Shown here piece after piece: positions 53,317 through 64,000 of a DNA stretch of 64,000 nt. Under the pieces are notes generated by a model. It searched no databases, was not told the DNA's origin, and worked only from the letters and a program-made list of their open reading frames with translations. Origin of the DNA: Sipunculus nudus (taxonomy: Eukaryota; Annelida; Sipuncula; Golfingiida; Sipunculidae); contig CM049319.1 of assembly GCA_026874595.1 (NCBI GenBank), positions 21,607,722 to 21,671,721 on the forward strand. The letters run 5' to 3'. Each line of letters opens with the position of its first letter. Position 1 is the first letter of the stretch. The translations under genes and the position numbers were made by a program.

Positions 53317-55650
53317 CAGGGTTGGGGTCAAGTACTCTGAAATGTACTTGAGTACAAGTACAAGTACTTTGCTTTTACCTGTGTACAAGTACAAGTACGA
53401 GTACTTAAATTTTGAATGTACTCAAGTACAAGTACAAGTACATTAAAATGTACTCGAGTACAAGTACAAGTACAGTTTTCATTCTTAAAGGCAATATTGA
53501 CAAACTATAAAATATAAAAAGTCTCTTTTGCCCACGTTGTAAAGGTGCAGATGTCATTTAAAAAACTAAAACTGGTTTTAAGACATGAAATTAACATGTG
53601 AAATATGTGGGATACACAGTTCATGGAGAAAAACTGTCACTGTCAGGCTTAGATCCCATTACTACGAATGAACATCAACTGTCACTCAACTGGCACCGTT
53701 CTTGCCGAAAATCTTTCCCCCAATGCAGTCTCTCCACTGGTGCAGAAGATGCAGGTACACAGAGAAACCTACAGGCGAGCTGAGCCAGACGTGTTAGATT
53801 ACCCTGCTGTCCCTTCCAGTACTGGAGAGGGTCACTGTGTCTATCTGTACAAGGCTGGGAGAGGTATTCTGTAGCCTCTCTGACTGCAGGAGACTTTGCA
53901 GGGGAGAGAGTGGATGCAGCTTCACCCATAAAATCAAACAGGTCATCAGATGGTTCCAAACGACGACGCTTTGCTGCTGGAGAAGTGACATCCTCAGCAG
54001 TCTCAGTGGACTGCATGCTGATGGAGTTGGCATGGGTAATTAACTTCTCTTTGATGGCAGTAGCTCCTTGTCACCATTTGTCCATTTAAGCTTAAATCTG
54101 GGATCAAGCACTGCAGCCAGAATATATTGTTCAGTCTCCTCAAATGGGGAGAGTCTCTTCTCTACAGAATCTTGTAGGGCTAGAACCAGTTTGCTATTGA
54201 ATTTTGAGGAAATCTTATTAATTTTGTGTTTCAGTCCACGTACACAGGGCACAACAAAGCTTGATGAAACTGTTTTCCTGCTGCACACAGATTGTTGCAT
54301 CTTCGAATGGCTTAAGGACCTCACACAGGTCTCTGAGACAGTTCCGCTCATAGTGTGTCAGGTGTACTGTATCTAACGAGTCCAGTTTGTCAGAGGGAAC
54401 ACTTAGGATCGACCTTATCATTTGTAACTGGCTGTTCCATCGCGTTGCATTAGCAGCTTGGAACCTCTTCTCTCCCTCAAGGATATCTGTGGCATGGGTT
54501 GATCTCCTGGCAAAGGACACAATTTTGGCTGCCTTTGCAATTACTTTGCTTAGCTGAGCTCCAGTTTGTTTCAGTCCGTCATGAACAGTCAGCTGCACAG
54601 TGTGGGCAAAACACGAGATCCGTTGTGTAGGGAGGTGTTCATACACATTAGCATCCATGTCCTGCACAGTGTCCTCACTATCACTATCACTGCCTGTGTC
54701 CTCATTACTGCAACCATCACTCTCCTGACCAGAGGTGTCAATACATCCGAATCCTGGTAGCCTCACAAATGCCTTGATCATATTACTGGCATTGTCAGTA
54801 ACAACGGTCAGAATCTTTGAGGATATTTCAAAGGTGCTGACTGTCTCATGATATTGTTCATAGATGGATACAGCAGTGTGCTTCCCTTTGAATCTCTTAC
54901 AGGCAAGCATAACTGACTGCATTGTCCAGTTCATTATGAAATGCCCAGTAATGCCCATAAAGGACTTCATTTGGCGATTACTCCACAAGTCGATGGTCAG
55001 GCACACAGCATGGGCTTGTTTGAGTTTTGACTTGACCTCAGAGTCAATGGACGAACCCTTATCCAGTAACAGTTTGGAGGTTAGATGTTTCCTGCTGGGA
55101 ACAGTGTATCGAGGGTCAGTCCTGGCCATCAGCTCATGGAACCTTGGGCTATCCACCAGTGAGAGTGGCAACAGGTCACCAGCAATTATCATTACTACAG
55201 CATCTGTGATGTGTTGTTGACGAGTATCTTGATGACGATACTTGGTGGCAGGCTGAACGAAGCTACTGATGGTCGGCTGTGCAGAACTCTCAGCATTGAC
55301 AGGTTTCTTTGGCATGATATCAGCATGGACCGCTGGATGACGTCTCTGTAAATATATGCAAGAAAAATATTAAGTTTCATGAGCATCAAAGTATTATTTA
55401 AACCCAGTAGAAATACCTCTGAGACCCTATACCAGAACAGTTAGAATTTGGAACCTACTCTATGCACATGTATAATTATTAAATTCTGACTCCCTCCATT
55501 TATCATAAACTGGCTGGTTTGGAGCACTTATTGGGTAAACAGTATGCTCTTTATGATATGTTAAACTGCTCTAAACAGTATGTTATCTATATATGTGTAA
55601 ACCCTCTAGGCTGACAATGGACTCCCTCTGTATAATTCTATAGCCTCTAT
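53317..55650 (-). mobile_element. hAT transposon inserted in foldback copy B
   Basis: The 3' end is CAGGGTTGGGGTC at 53317, followed by subterminal repeats of 'gtacaagtacaagtac' to about 53476. The transposase runs toward it on the minus strand. At the other end no matching inverted repeat is found; sequence returns to the foldback arm near 55650 with 'ctaataat' against 'gtaataat' on the left, a possible 8-bp target duplication with one change. The 5' end is therefore probably deleted. Confidence 0.75.
53649..55345 (-). pseudogene. hAT transposase (ZBED-like), frameshifted, BED finger missing
   Basis: An exon begins after an acceptor (atttacag|AGACG at 55346) with RRHPAVHA, the tail of a BED zinc finger whose first half should be on a missing upstream exon. 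Then QPTISSFVQPATKYRHQDTR, DPRYTVPSRKHLTSKLLLDK, LTIDLWSNRQMKSFMGITGH (first catalytic Asp of the hAT RNase H fold), VVTDNASNMIKAFV (second Asp), ISCFAHTVQLTVHDGL, ANATRWNSQLQMI, AAVLDPRFKLKW and the dimerisation end DPLQYWKG, SSAPVERLHW, FRQERCQLSDS. An acidic Ser/Asp/Glu loop lies mid-protein. Frameshifts near 54255 and 54045 and a small deletion near 53675 before LMFIRSNGI and the stop at 53649 disable it. About 560 codons, near normal length for the family minus the BED exon. Confidence 0.92.
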
Positions 55651-56399
55651 TACTAATAATGGCCGATATTGTTATAACCATACCCTGCCCATATTGTAAT
55701 AAAATCGCAAGTGGGTAAAACAGCCCATATTGTAATAAATTCGCAGGTGGGTAAAACGGCCAATAATTTTATAATTCAAATTTCATGCAAATTAACTTAG
55801 GCAATTCAAATATTGACTTCTAGTGACACGAAGGTGTAAGTTAACATACATGTTTGAAAAACCACTGGATTTACATAATGACTGTTTAAAACCGTGACAA
55901 AGCTAATATGAACGAAATATGGCCATGATTCATGTTTATCCTTTTGTTGAATCAGTCTTTAAATGGGATGAAAAAGTATTAAACAGGATAATTCTTAAAA
56001 TGACTAAATATATATATATAATATATATATATATATATTATTTTATTATATATAGTAATTATTACAACAATTTGAACAATCTATGTAAAACCAGATGTTT
56101 GCAATCCCGAGCCCCACCCCTCACGGTCTAACGCCCCCCCCCCCCCCCGGTTACCCGTAAATGATCGGTAATAGTAAATTCGTGCGAAAGGGATGGAGTA
56201 AAGTTTGCTCCTCAGTTACTTTGTCAGTTGTATGCTATATTGCTAATTACTATTTTTGCTAATTACTATTCATAACATTTTGTAAATGCCGTGGCCTAGA
56301 AGGAATGAAGATATGTCGCCATTTATGAAATGAATCTGAACAATATGCCTCACCCCCATCCCATTGGCCTGTTCCTAGGGGTTTTCCTTGGTTAGTATT

Positions 56400-56401
<2 letters not shown>

Positions 56402-56457
<56 letters not shown>
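56402..56457. repeat. (TA)n microsatellite
   Basis: Perfect TA run inside foldback copy B. The IYIYIY-type frames across it are not genes. Confidence 0.95.
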
Positions 56458-56460
<3 letters not shown>

Positions 56461-56497
56461 CTGTAATAACAATATGGGACGGTTATTAACATGGGTC

Positions 56498-57151
56498 GTT
56501 ATTACGACTCATATTGCAATAATCGTCCCATATTGTAACAATGGTCATAATTGTAATTGACAGTTGTTGTTGTAAAAAAAAGCCAAAATTATAATAATGG
56601 CCAATACCGTAATAACAAATGATTAACATATGTAATAACTTTACCTCACCTTTACTGTAATCAGCATGGTTGAGGCTAAAAGGGGCAAAAAGGCTTATAT
56701 TGTAAACAATGAAGTTTAGAAGATTATGATTAAATTCATGTCAAATTTACGTAGACAACATAATTGTTGACTGTTTCACTGGATTTCCATTATGACTTCA
56801 TCTCTTATACTAATAAGGAACCAAAATGGCTGTCATTTTAGAAGGTATTCTCAAACGACATACCGCCTGTTAGAATTTGATTCATTCTTGAGCTTAAACA
56901 TGTGTTATTACAATATGGGCCGTTTTTCCCACTTCCCATTTTTATTACAATGTGGGTAGGGTATAATTATTACATTATGGGTCGTTGTTATCACAATATG
57001 GGCCGTCATTACAATATGGGCCATTTTTTATTCATTATGGGCCATTATTACAGTATGGGCCAGTTTTATCACAATATGGGCAGGGTATGTTTATTATATT
57101 ATGGGTCATTTTTATTACGATATGGGCCGTTATTACATTATGGGTCGTAAT
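56498..57151. mobile_element. Foldback element, copy C
   Basis: The left arm is diverged (from 'gttattacgactcatattgc' at 56498, degenerating to about 56860). The right arm (about 56895-57151) is a well-preserved run of 'ttattacaatatgggccgtt' units ending 'gggtcgtaa'. It shares a junction with copy B near 56500. Only about 650 bp, so the middle is short. Confidence 0.75.
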
Positions 57152-57598
57152 AAGGGGTATGGATAATAGATAATTGAGAGGCCATGTCTGGAATGTTTCA
57201 TGGTCGATCCACTTTGACCATGACCGTGGCATTGCAGTGACGCATGCAGTTCTGGACACTAGCCAGCTGTCTTTATATGGAAACACCAGAAATTAGTATC
57301 GTGACAACAGGTGCTAAAAAATAGGTATGGAGAATGACTCAGCAGTCTTTATAGTCACGTGACTGCGATTCGTACGTTAAAAATGGTGTTGATAAGTAGG
57401 GCGTTTCAAAGTCTGATAAATGACTCAATGGCTCGTGCATTAAGTACGTATACTATTGCGGCTGCACGTGGTTCATATGTGAGCCTAGTACACAATTAAG
57501 CCTGTTTGCAACTGACTCGCTTATATCAGAGTGATTCCAGCATAATAATATAGTGTTTTATTCAACCCGTGTATGTGATTTATATGCGATTGTTGGAT

Positions 57599-57669
<71 letters not shown>

Positions 57670-57909
57670 TTTTGTTGAATGCAGTGTTTCCTTTATCCAT
57701 GATCGTTTGTGTGTTTTATATACTTTTTTAATACTGTGTTTCCTCTATCCATTATTTTAATGTGTTTTATATACGTTTGTCGAATACACTGTTTTTTTAT
57801 CCATTATTGTGATTCACAATTACGCACGGATACATATCAGGGGATTCTGAGTGCATTTCCTATCTGCTTTGTAACCTCAAACGTCTCATATTACGTCTCA
57901 TTTAAATAA

Positions 57910-57961
<52 letters not shown>

Positions 57962-59340
57962 TATCCACAGAGAAAAAAAATCGCGGTTTCAATGAATCCT
58001 TTATAATTAAGATAAAAGAACCACTTCATCTATAGTCTGTTCCACGGTGGGGTGCCAATTGAAAATTGACAATATTCTCATAAACTGACAGATTAATTCC
58101 AAATTATCTATAATGAGATAAATACCATACTTATATTAATATTTATTAATGCAATAAAATCAGTATCTGAAAATACAATCTTTTTTTACAATATCTCAAT
58201 CCCATTCATGAAGGTCATGGTCACTGGTCAGATGCTCAAATTAACAACAACACCAAAAGCTCCTGATTTGTTGTGTAGGGTCATAAATATTCTAATAAAA
58301 GTGCAATTGTCTCAGTGACGGACGCCATGTCAGTTGTCTACAAGATCCAGAAGAACCCGACAGTTGCAAAATATATAATTTTTTTTTAGTTTTCCATTCC
58401 AAATTATAATCCTTTAACCCTTAATCAGCTTTAGGGTCAAATGTTATGTGAGTTTCAGAGAATAATCTCCAAATATCAATGGACACCCACTGGTAGAACA
58501 GACTATATATTGTGAACCAGTTCAAGAGAGATTAATTTCATGAATCAATTAAGATAAACGCCAAAAAAAGGGAAATTTAAATAATTCTAAATGTTTGTTT
58601 GTCGTTCGGAATAAGCCATTAAATCGTTTACATACTGTACAACACTGTAGATGTGTAACATTTAATTGTTCATATTTAGGTATTTAGTAAACGTTTCTAC
58701 ACGGGCTTTGCCAGCATGTCTTGGTAACAATATATATCACGTGTTAATTGGTGCTCATAGGATAATGAAAATGCAGGACGCTGAATCGATTGTAATCATA
58801 ATCAATTACTCTCCCAATGTAATCATGATAATTATATATGTTACATTGATTAGTTTTTTTTCCAATTTTAAACAGCTCCAGTTAATGTTTCCTTAAACAC
58901 TCCTTCATTTCAACACTGATAAAAAAAATCATCATTAAAGATTGAAGTATGCAGAATTTTGAATTTAGTATCTATCATATTTAATATGGTCATCACAACT
59001 TTATTAAAGACCGTGGTGAAGTGCTCACCTTTATAGTTCTTAGCTATACTCACTTGTGTAATTGGTTCTGCAAAAATGAGCAGGTATAGTAAGCCAGATT
59101 ATGTTCACATGCCAGTTACTTTCTGGGCAAATCACCTCATTAGTATATAAGCAAAGACTTTAAACCAAGTTATGATCAATTGTAAACACATAACTATGCA
59201 TAAACAGATACCTTTGTACAACATCTTCACCCCACAACTAATATATGTTGAGTAGCTTACATGCTTAAATGCATATAACAACACATTATACCTTAAACGG
59301 TTAGATTTAACATTTAAATGGGGAAAATAAACAGACGCGG

Positions 59341-59392
<52 letters not shown>

Positions 59393-59470
59393 TGAACACA
59401 CTATACAACTCGCATCTTATATTGTATAAAGATATGGTCAGTGGTCAGGTTAATCCTGATAAGGAATACT
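57152..59470. other. Non-coding DNA with microsatellites and a small tandem repeat
   Basis: A (TA)n lies at 57606-57668, then three ~55-bp units sharing 'gtgtttcctctatccatt' and 'tgtgttttatatac' (about 57680-57805), a (GA)n at 57913-57958 and a (TA)n at 59346-59390. Other frames, such as 58666-58896, are unrecognised. Confidence 0.6.
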
Positions 59471-59513
59471 AAGCTAATTAGCTGAAAGGGAGGGGGGAGG
59501 GTAGGGTGCTTCC

Positions 59514-59819
59514 ATGGAGTTAGAATTAGATTCTCCATGGAATTACAGAGGGAGTCCACCTATTATCCACGAGGAGTACTCAGATAAATATCAAAAGAGC
59601 ACGGCTTCTTTGTTTTATGCAGTGTTTGCCCGTACAGTGCTGTACACCAGACATGAGGAGAACGCCTCAGGCTTTGTTGGTTATGTAAAGCTTTATTCAA
59701 GCCTATTCAGTACTGAACAGTCTAACATACAACACCATGACCAGGTACATTTGTACAACATCATGTCCAGTGCATGGGGACTGCAAACACGAATATGTAA
59801 AAAAAAATTAGAGAATTAA
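59514..59819 (+). other. 101-codon open frame, unassigned
   Basis: ATG at 59514 lies in a short hairpin (CCATGGAG at 59512-59519 against CTCCATGG at 59533-59540). The peptide (MELELDSPWNYRGSPPIIHE, later SSLFSTEQSNIQHHDQVHLY) has ordinary composition but no known family, no signal peptide and no flanking splice sites I can argue for. It ends in a Lys-rich run through an A-tract. Could be a transposon relic or chance. Confidence 0.2.
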
Positions 59820-59891
59820 GATTTCTAGAGCTAAACACATTTACATACAGAAGACTTTCTCCAGAAAAAGGAATAATCGAAGGAACATGAA

Positions 59892-60419
59892 CAGACATGG
59901 GCATTATATTCTGGTAAAGATGATCACTGTTGCTACAACAATATCTTGGCTCGCCTAAACCCATATTTTAATGATGTAGCCCGCACATGCCCCACATATG
60001 CCAGTTTTTAGCTTGGACCACGCCCCCATCCCGCAGTTGAAATTTCTTTGACCCAACCTGCGAAATCATGAAATCTATAATCAAGTTTATAAGTGCAACA
60101 AGCATTTGAAATTATATAAATCATTTCAAGTTATTCTTCTGTCTAATATCTTGATAAGATTAACTGCTGGATCTGTTAACTCTTACGTTTTCTTTTCTTT
60201 GATGCATTTGTCAGGTCAGAGTATACAATTCTTGCCTTACCTTTTGACAATATTAAGGTTTGTAATCGTGGCTGTAATCATAATTACTTTTTAAGTAAAC
60301 TTAAAGTTATCGTAATCGACTAAATGAACTTAATTTGATAATCGTTATTGTAACCATAATCGTTTACTTTCAAAGTAATCGTAATTGATTACATATATCA
60401 AGTAATCACCCCATGTCTG
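59892..60419. mobile_element. Possible hAT-like remnant
   Basis: CAGACATGGG (59892) and the complement CCCATGTCTG (ending 60419) form 10-bp inverted ends. The right part is built of repeated 'gtaatcgtaattgattac'-type sequence (60240-60410), typical of subterminal repeats of some hAT elements. The flanking 8-mers do not match, so the left end may be coincidental. Confidence 0.4.

Positions 60420-60423
<4 letters not shown>

Positions 60424-60480
<57 letters not shown>
60424..60480. repeat. (TA)n microsatellite
   Basis: TA run starting just past the hAT-like end. Confidence 0.95.
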
Positions 60481-60483
<3 letters not shown>

Positions 60484-63400
60484 GGAGAGCGCAGTGTTTT
60501 ATTAAGGTATGAATTTGTATATACAGTTATTTGTATTTAGTCCCTGCTTCGTGTTTTGGTGCCATATATTATTTGGTCGAGTGACCTGAGCCGAGCATGA
60601 ATAACTCCCAAACCCATGCAGCAAACATTGAGGCATCACACCCTTGTGACGAGATAAAAGAAATAATATTTACCGATATGTCGTTTTAGAAAGCTCGTGC
60701 AGTATGTTATGTTACCCTTGGGCAGTCCTCGTGCACATGTAAATGTAAAATATGTTCCTCAAAAAGAAGCTTGTATGATTAACCGTTGAGCAAGCACACC
60801 TCAATACATAAGAGAAGGCTGGGATAAGGCTTGTAAAAAATGCAAATCCTCACTATGTGACATGCCTGGAGGACATTCGTAACATGAATCAGAGAGCAAG
60901 CAAACGTGCACTGTGTATAGCGGATTATACGTGGTATAGCTGTAATAGTTAAGTCAATATCATATATGTCTATTTGGCAACCTGTATTATAAGCGAATTA
61001 GGCTTATCACGAAAACGTTCAGCAGACGTCACGCTTGAATGAACCAAGCGGTGATTAATCGCCGGCAGACGATATATATTTTACCCGCCATGTGTCCTTC
61101 AAAGGGACCAGTCCGTGAAATTACTGCCGAGGTGTGCATGAGTGTAAATTATTTGGTCTTGAAGGTAAGAGGGATTTTGCATACCGTTTCTTTCTGATGT
61201 CGCAGCTCGTATAAAAGACGCATAGGTTTGTGAATGAACAATTATTTAAACACGTGCAAAGTGTGAAGGTTTGTTTTATATTCGTAAATCAATATAATAC
61301 ATATCTTTATATTTCCTCATCTCTGCCATATCAAATGGTAAATATAATAATAATTATAATAATAATAATAATAATAATAAACAAAAATAATCTATCTAAT
61401 CGGATTTGATGTATAAAAAATGATTCGATATTTTTCTTTATGTCATAATTCCAACAAGACACCGAATCTGTTTCCTGTTTGAGCTTTATAAAATACATGG
61501 ATCATATCGTGTTAAACTATTTCTGACGCAAATGCAGAATCTCCTACTCAAATGGATACAAACGCATTCCTGTGCAAAGTATTGGTTAAATAATTGCTAA
61601 TTGGTTTAATATGTATATGGTATTATTATGTATCCCTATATAGTGTAAATAAGATGGTGATAGCCGAAATAAATAAAAAGATAAAATTTTATTAAACTTT
61701 GTCGCAAACTATAATGTAAACCCCTCGTGAAAACACTGTATGCCGTTTAAACAAATATTGATATCACAGTTCATGCAGGCTTAATTGTAACGGAAATCTT
61801 ATATTCAGTCATTACCTCTGCTAAATCAAGGGACGCATGAGCTTGGGTGATCAGCCTGCATCGTTTGTTTGCACGTGTGTATCGGGCCATATCTTTGATG
61901 AGATTTTGCGGAAGGTTTGTTCCTAAGCGAAAGAAAAAAAGCTATAATTTTAGGACAGATTAGAGAAATTAATATATGTATCTGGATCAAGATCCATTCA
62001 TTTTCGCTTTTTTGTCTACTGTTAGTTTGATTTTGATACAACATCTGAAAAACAAAGCATTTGCCCTAAAATTCGCGTCTCCCATGCTCCATAAAATCAA
62101 ATAAGAACGTTTAAGAAATTCTCACATTTGACATTGGCATCACGAAAGTTGTGTGCAATTACAATGACGACATATAGTAACTTCCCGCGGCCCTAACCAG
62201 CTGGGGGATGCTGGCGGTGACGACCTTGGATCGTCGAGTAGAGGGGGCTTTTATGATGAGGCGCAGAACACTCCCCCCCCCCCCCCCCCCCCCACCAAAG
62301 AAACATCACAGGCAGCACACGTAATTAATTATCGTCTATCAGTGAAAGGATGCACTAAACGACAGATACCATATACCTATTATATTAGTTTATAACAACA
62401 AAATTCTCCAAACATTATTTATGTTTTTTTCATTATGGGAGGACAGAAATTATGTTAATTATCGATACCACATATATTTTTCAATTAATTTATGCGAATT
62501 AATGTGGAACGTCGGCATATGGGCTGAGGCGGGCCTGTATGTGGATATATATAGGTGTGGGTGAGGTAAACGTTCTATGGGTGTTTTCTAGTACAGTGTC
62601 TTATTGAGTGTACCAGCCACGCGTTATCAGACCATGACGCCTCAGTGCTATAAATCTCTTTACAATTCCCAAGTAATGATAAAATGAGCATATCGTTAAC
62701 TTATAACCTTTTCATACTTCACACATATACATAAATCTTTATAATATGTGACAGAGTTTTATTTCTATTGGACCCGAGATAGACTAGAAAGATATTGTAG
62801 ATAGCAATGGGACTTCACATTTTTGTTGCCCGTAGTTGTAACAGGACCATGGACTAGTTTGATTTGTATAATCAGTGTCATGATGACCATAAGTAATCAG
62901 GTGACACCTAAAAAGCGTACTATTCGGCATCGACAGTCTTTTTATTAAGATCACGTCCGAGAATAATTATAGCGGTCACAATGTTAAATTTAGAAAGACC
63001 ATTCTAATTGAGCATGTAGAAGGTATAGATTCGTAGGCCTCAGGCCAAAAAAAAGGTATGAATCACAGTCACTTTTTATCAGAAATCAGTGCGTGCGGGC
63101 GATTTATTTTATTTTTAATTCTGTTTTTACCTTCTTTTTGTATGTTTCGATGAAAATGTCATATGATCAGGGGAAAGCATGATAATAACAGATTTGTTTG
63201 CTAAACAGTTAAACCCACTACAAAAGAAAATTTTATCAAAATTGTATTATTTCATCTTCTTGAAAGATGAAAATCAAATTAAAAATATTTGATGCGGGGG
63301 GGGGGGGGGGGAGGGGTTAATTATACCCTTTTTACACACAAAACGTTTTCAAACCGATGATGGATCGGTTTGAATCCGTGCTGTGCGTTCACACGGGCAT

Positions 63401-63625
63401 ATGACACCAATGCATGAGGTATACATTTCAAATGTAGACCAATGTAACAACATGCTGAAACAAGCTTTCGCGCTTGCGCTGTTAGCAAGTTGCTGCTTGA
63501 AAACTAGGCCAAAACCGTTTTAGAGCGTTCACAACGACAAATAAGCAAAGCCGGTGAAACGAGTTGCATTCAACAGGCGCTGATCCAGGAATTTTTGCAG
63601 GGAGGGGTCAACGGGTGTCATGCAT
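60481..63625. other. Unassigned DNA, 3.1 kb
   Basis: Contains an (AAT)n run at 61345-61380, a C-run at 62273-62293 and a G-run at 63296-63311. The motif 'gcgttcacac/gcgttcacaac' occurs at 63386 and 63527 and may mark another small element. No gene recognised. Confidence 0.4.
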
Positions 63626-64000
63626 AAACAAGTGACCCAGAGATCATGACGCTCAGCTGATTAGGAAAACATTCACAAAAGAAATTTTATCAATGCCAAA
63701 TTTTGTATGTGGTATCCCAATTCAACTTAAGTATAGCTCAAAGGATATAGGTAACAGAGACCTAATATCAGAGTTCCCAGCAGATTTTTCATTGACCTCC
63801 TTGGATGTCAAGTTATAAGATTCTAGGTGCAATGGTTACAATTTGTGCCCTGTTAACAGACAACCACATCATTGAAAGTCTCAAAAATTTGAAAAAATCG
63901 AGGTGGTGCCACCAGTCTGCAGGAACTGAAAAAACACTCCATGATGAATGTGCACGCACAGAATCATGGTGATGAATTCATTAGTTGTTCAGACATTGGA
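63626..64000 (+). repeat. Pearl-like dispersed repeat, third copy, cut by the window end
   Basis: Starts 'acaagtgacccagagatcat' with 'gacgctcagctga' as in the copy at 31012, and has one core-like unit ('ataggtaacagagacctaat', 'gattctaggtgcaatggtta', 'gtgccctgttaacaga'). After about 63865 it departs from the other copies. Confidence 0.7.

Larger units (their letters stand above)
53274..56500. mobile_element. Foldback element, copy B, split by a hAT transposon
   Basis: Starts 'attacgacccataatg' at 53275 and after 40 bp is interrupted by the hAT element. The same arm resumes at about 55655 ('ggccgatattgttataacca', 'accctgcccatattg', 'cgcaagtgggtaaaac') exactly as in copy A. The inner part ('atggccatgattcatg', 55919) and a TA tract and C-run (56134-56149) also match. 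The right arm is short (about 56461-56500, after a TA run). Confidence 0.8.

Noticed and set aside
54566-55220. Plus-strand frames opposite the hAT transposase
   Set aside because: Antisense shadows; the minus strand carries the hAT motifs.
59892-60419. Complete hAT element
   Set aside because: Only 10-bp ends agree and the flanking 8-mers differ; kept as a low-confidence remnant only.

Overview
The window looks like nuclear DNA of a marine invertebrate, most likely a bivalve or other mollusc. It is AT-rich, has spliced signals (GT/AG borders, TATA and CCAAT boxes), and is packed with animal transposon families. The species is not identifiable by eye. No prokaryotic operons, CRISPR arrays or rRNA genes are present, and most long open frames are transposon relics or read-throughs of tandem repeats.

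Layout. 0.8-3.4 kb: a dispersed repeat (836-1212) and a likely first exon of a type II membrane protein on the minus strand (3084-3325) with a duplicated exon-like block downstream of it. 4.3-15.5 kb: one decayed DIRS/Ngaro-type tyrosine-recombinase retrotransposon on the minus strand, with A1...B1-A2-B2 split direct repeats and recognisable gag, RT, RNase H and recombinase. It is broken up by a hAT MITE (6720-7581, 14-bp TIRs), about 4.46 kb of a 52-bp satellite (8408-12867), a tRNA-like SINE head and a Merlin/ISXO2-type transposase relic. 16.2-20.4 kb: a YqaJ-type nuclease pseudogene followed directly by a non-LTR retrotransposon. 21.5-22.5 kb: a ~290-bp tandem repeat rich in TCAAGGTCA motifs. 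23.2-23.5 kb: an orphan terminal exon.

24.8-29 kb: a foldback element with arms made of ~24-bp repeats, next to a CR1/L2-like LINE carrying a MITE. 31-32.4 kb: a pearl-like element with ~155-bp core repeats, three of which contain the consensus palindrome AGGTCAnnnTGACCT. 33-34.7 kb: a large inverted-repeat element with CTCF-like motifs in convergent orientation. 36.1-40.6 kb: a 4.5-kb transposon with a repeated terminal motif (GTAACGGAGTTGAT) and a long, barely broken transposase-like gene of an unnamed family.

42.1-44.3 kb holds the best host gene: CCAAT, TATA, a non-coding first exon, a signal-peptide exon and a final exon, encoding a 186-residue secreted K/Q/N-rich then S/T/N-rich protein. 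46.9-48.5 kb is a tandem duplication with CT/GA microsatellites; 48.9-50.5 kb is a 23-bp minisatellite. 51.1-57.2 kb is another nested block: a hAT MITE with perfect 8-bp target duplication, a second MITE, a fossil RAG1-like (RAG1L) core fragment, and two foldback copies, one split by a BED-type hAT transposon. 57.2-64 kb is mostly non-coding, with microsatellites and a third copy of the pearl-like repeat at the window end.

The most notable items are the RAG1-like fragment at 52.3-52.9 kb, the satellite embedded in the DIRS element, the new secreted-protein gene, the 4.5-kb transposon, and the nuclear-receptor-like motifs spread by tandem repeats.
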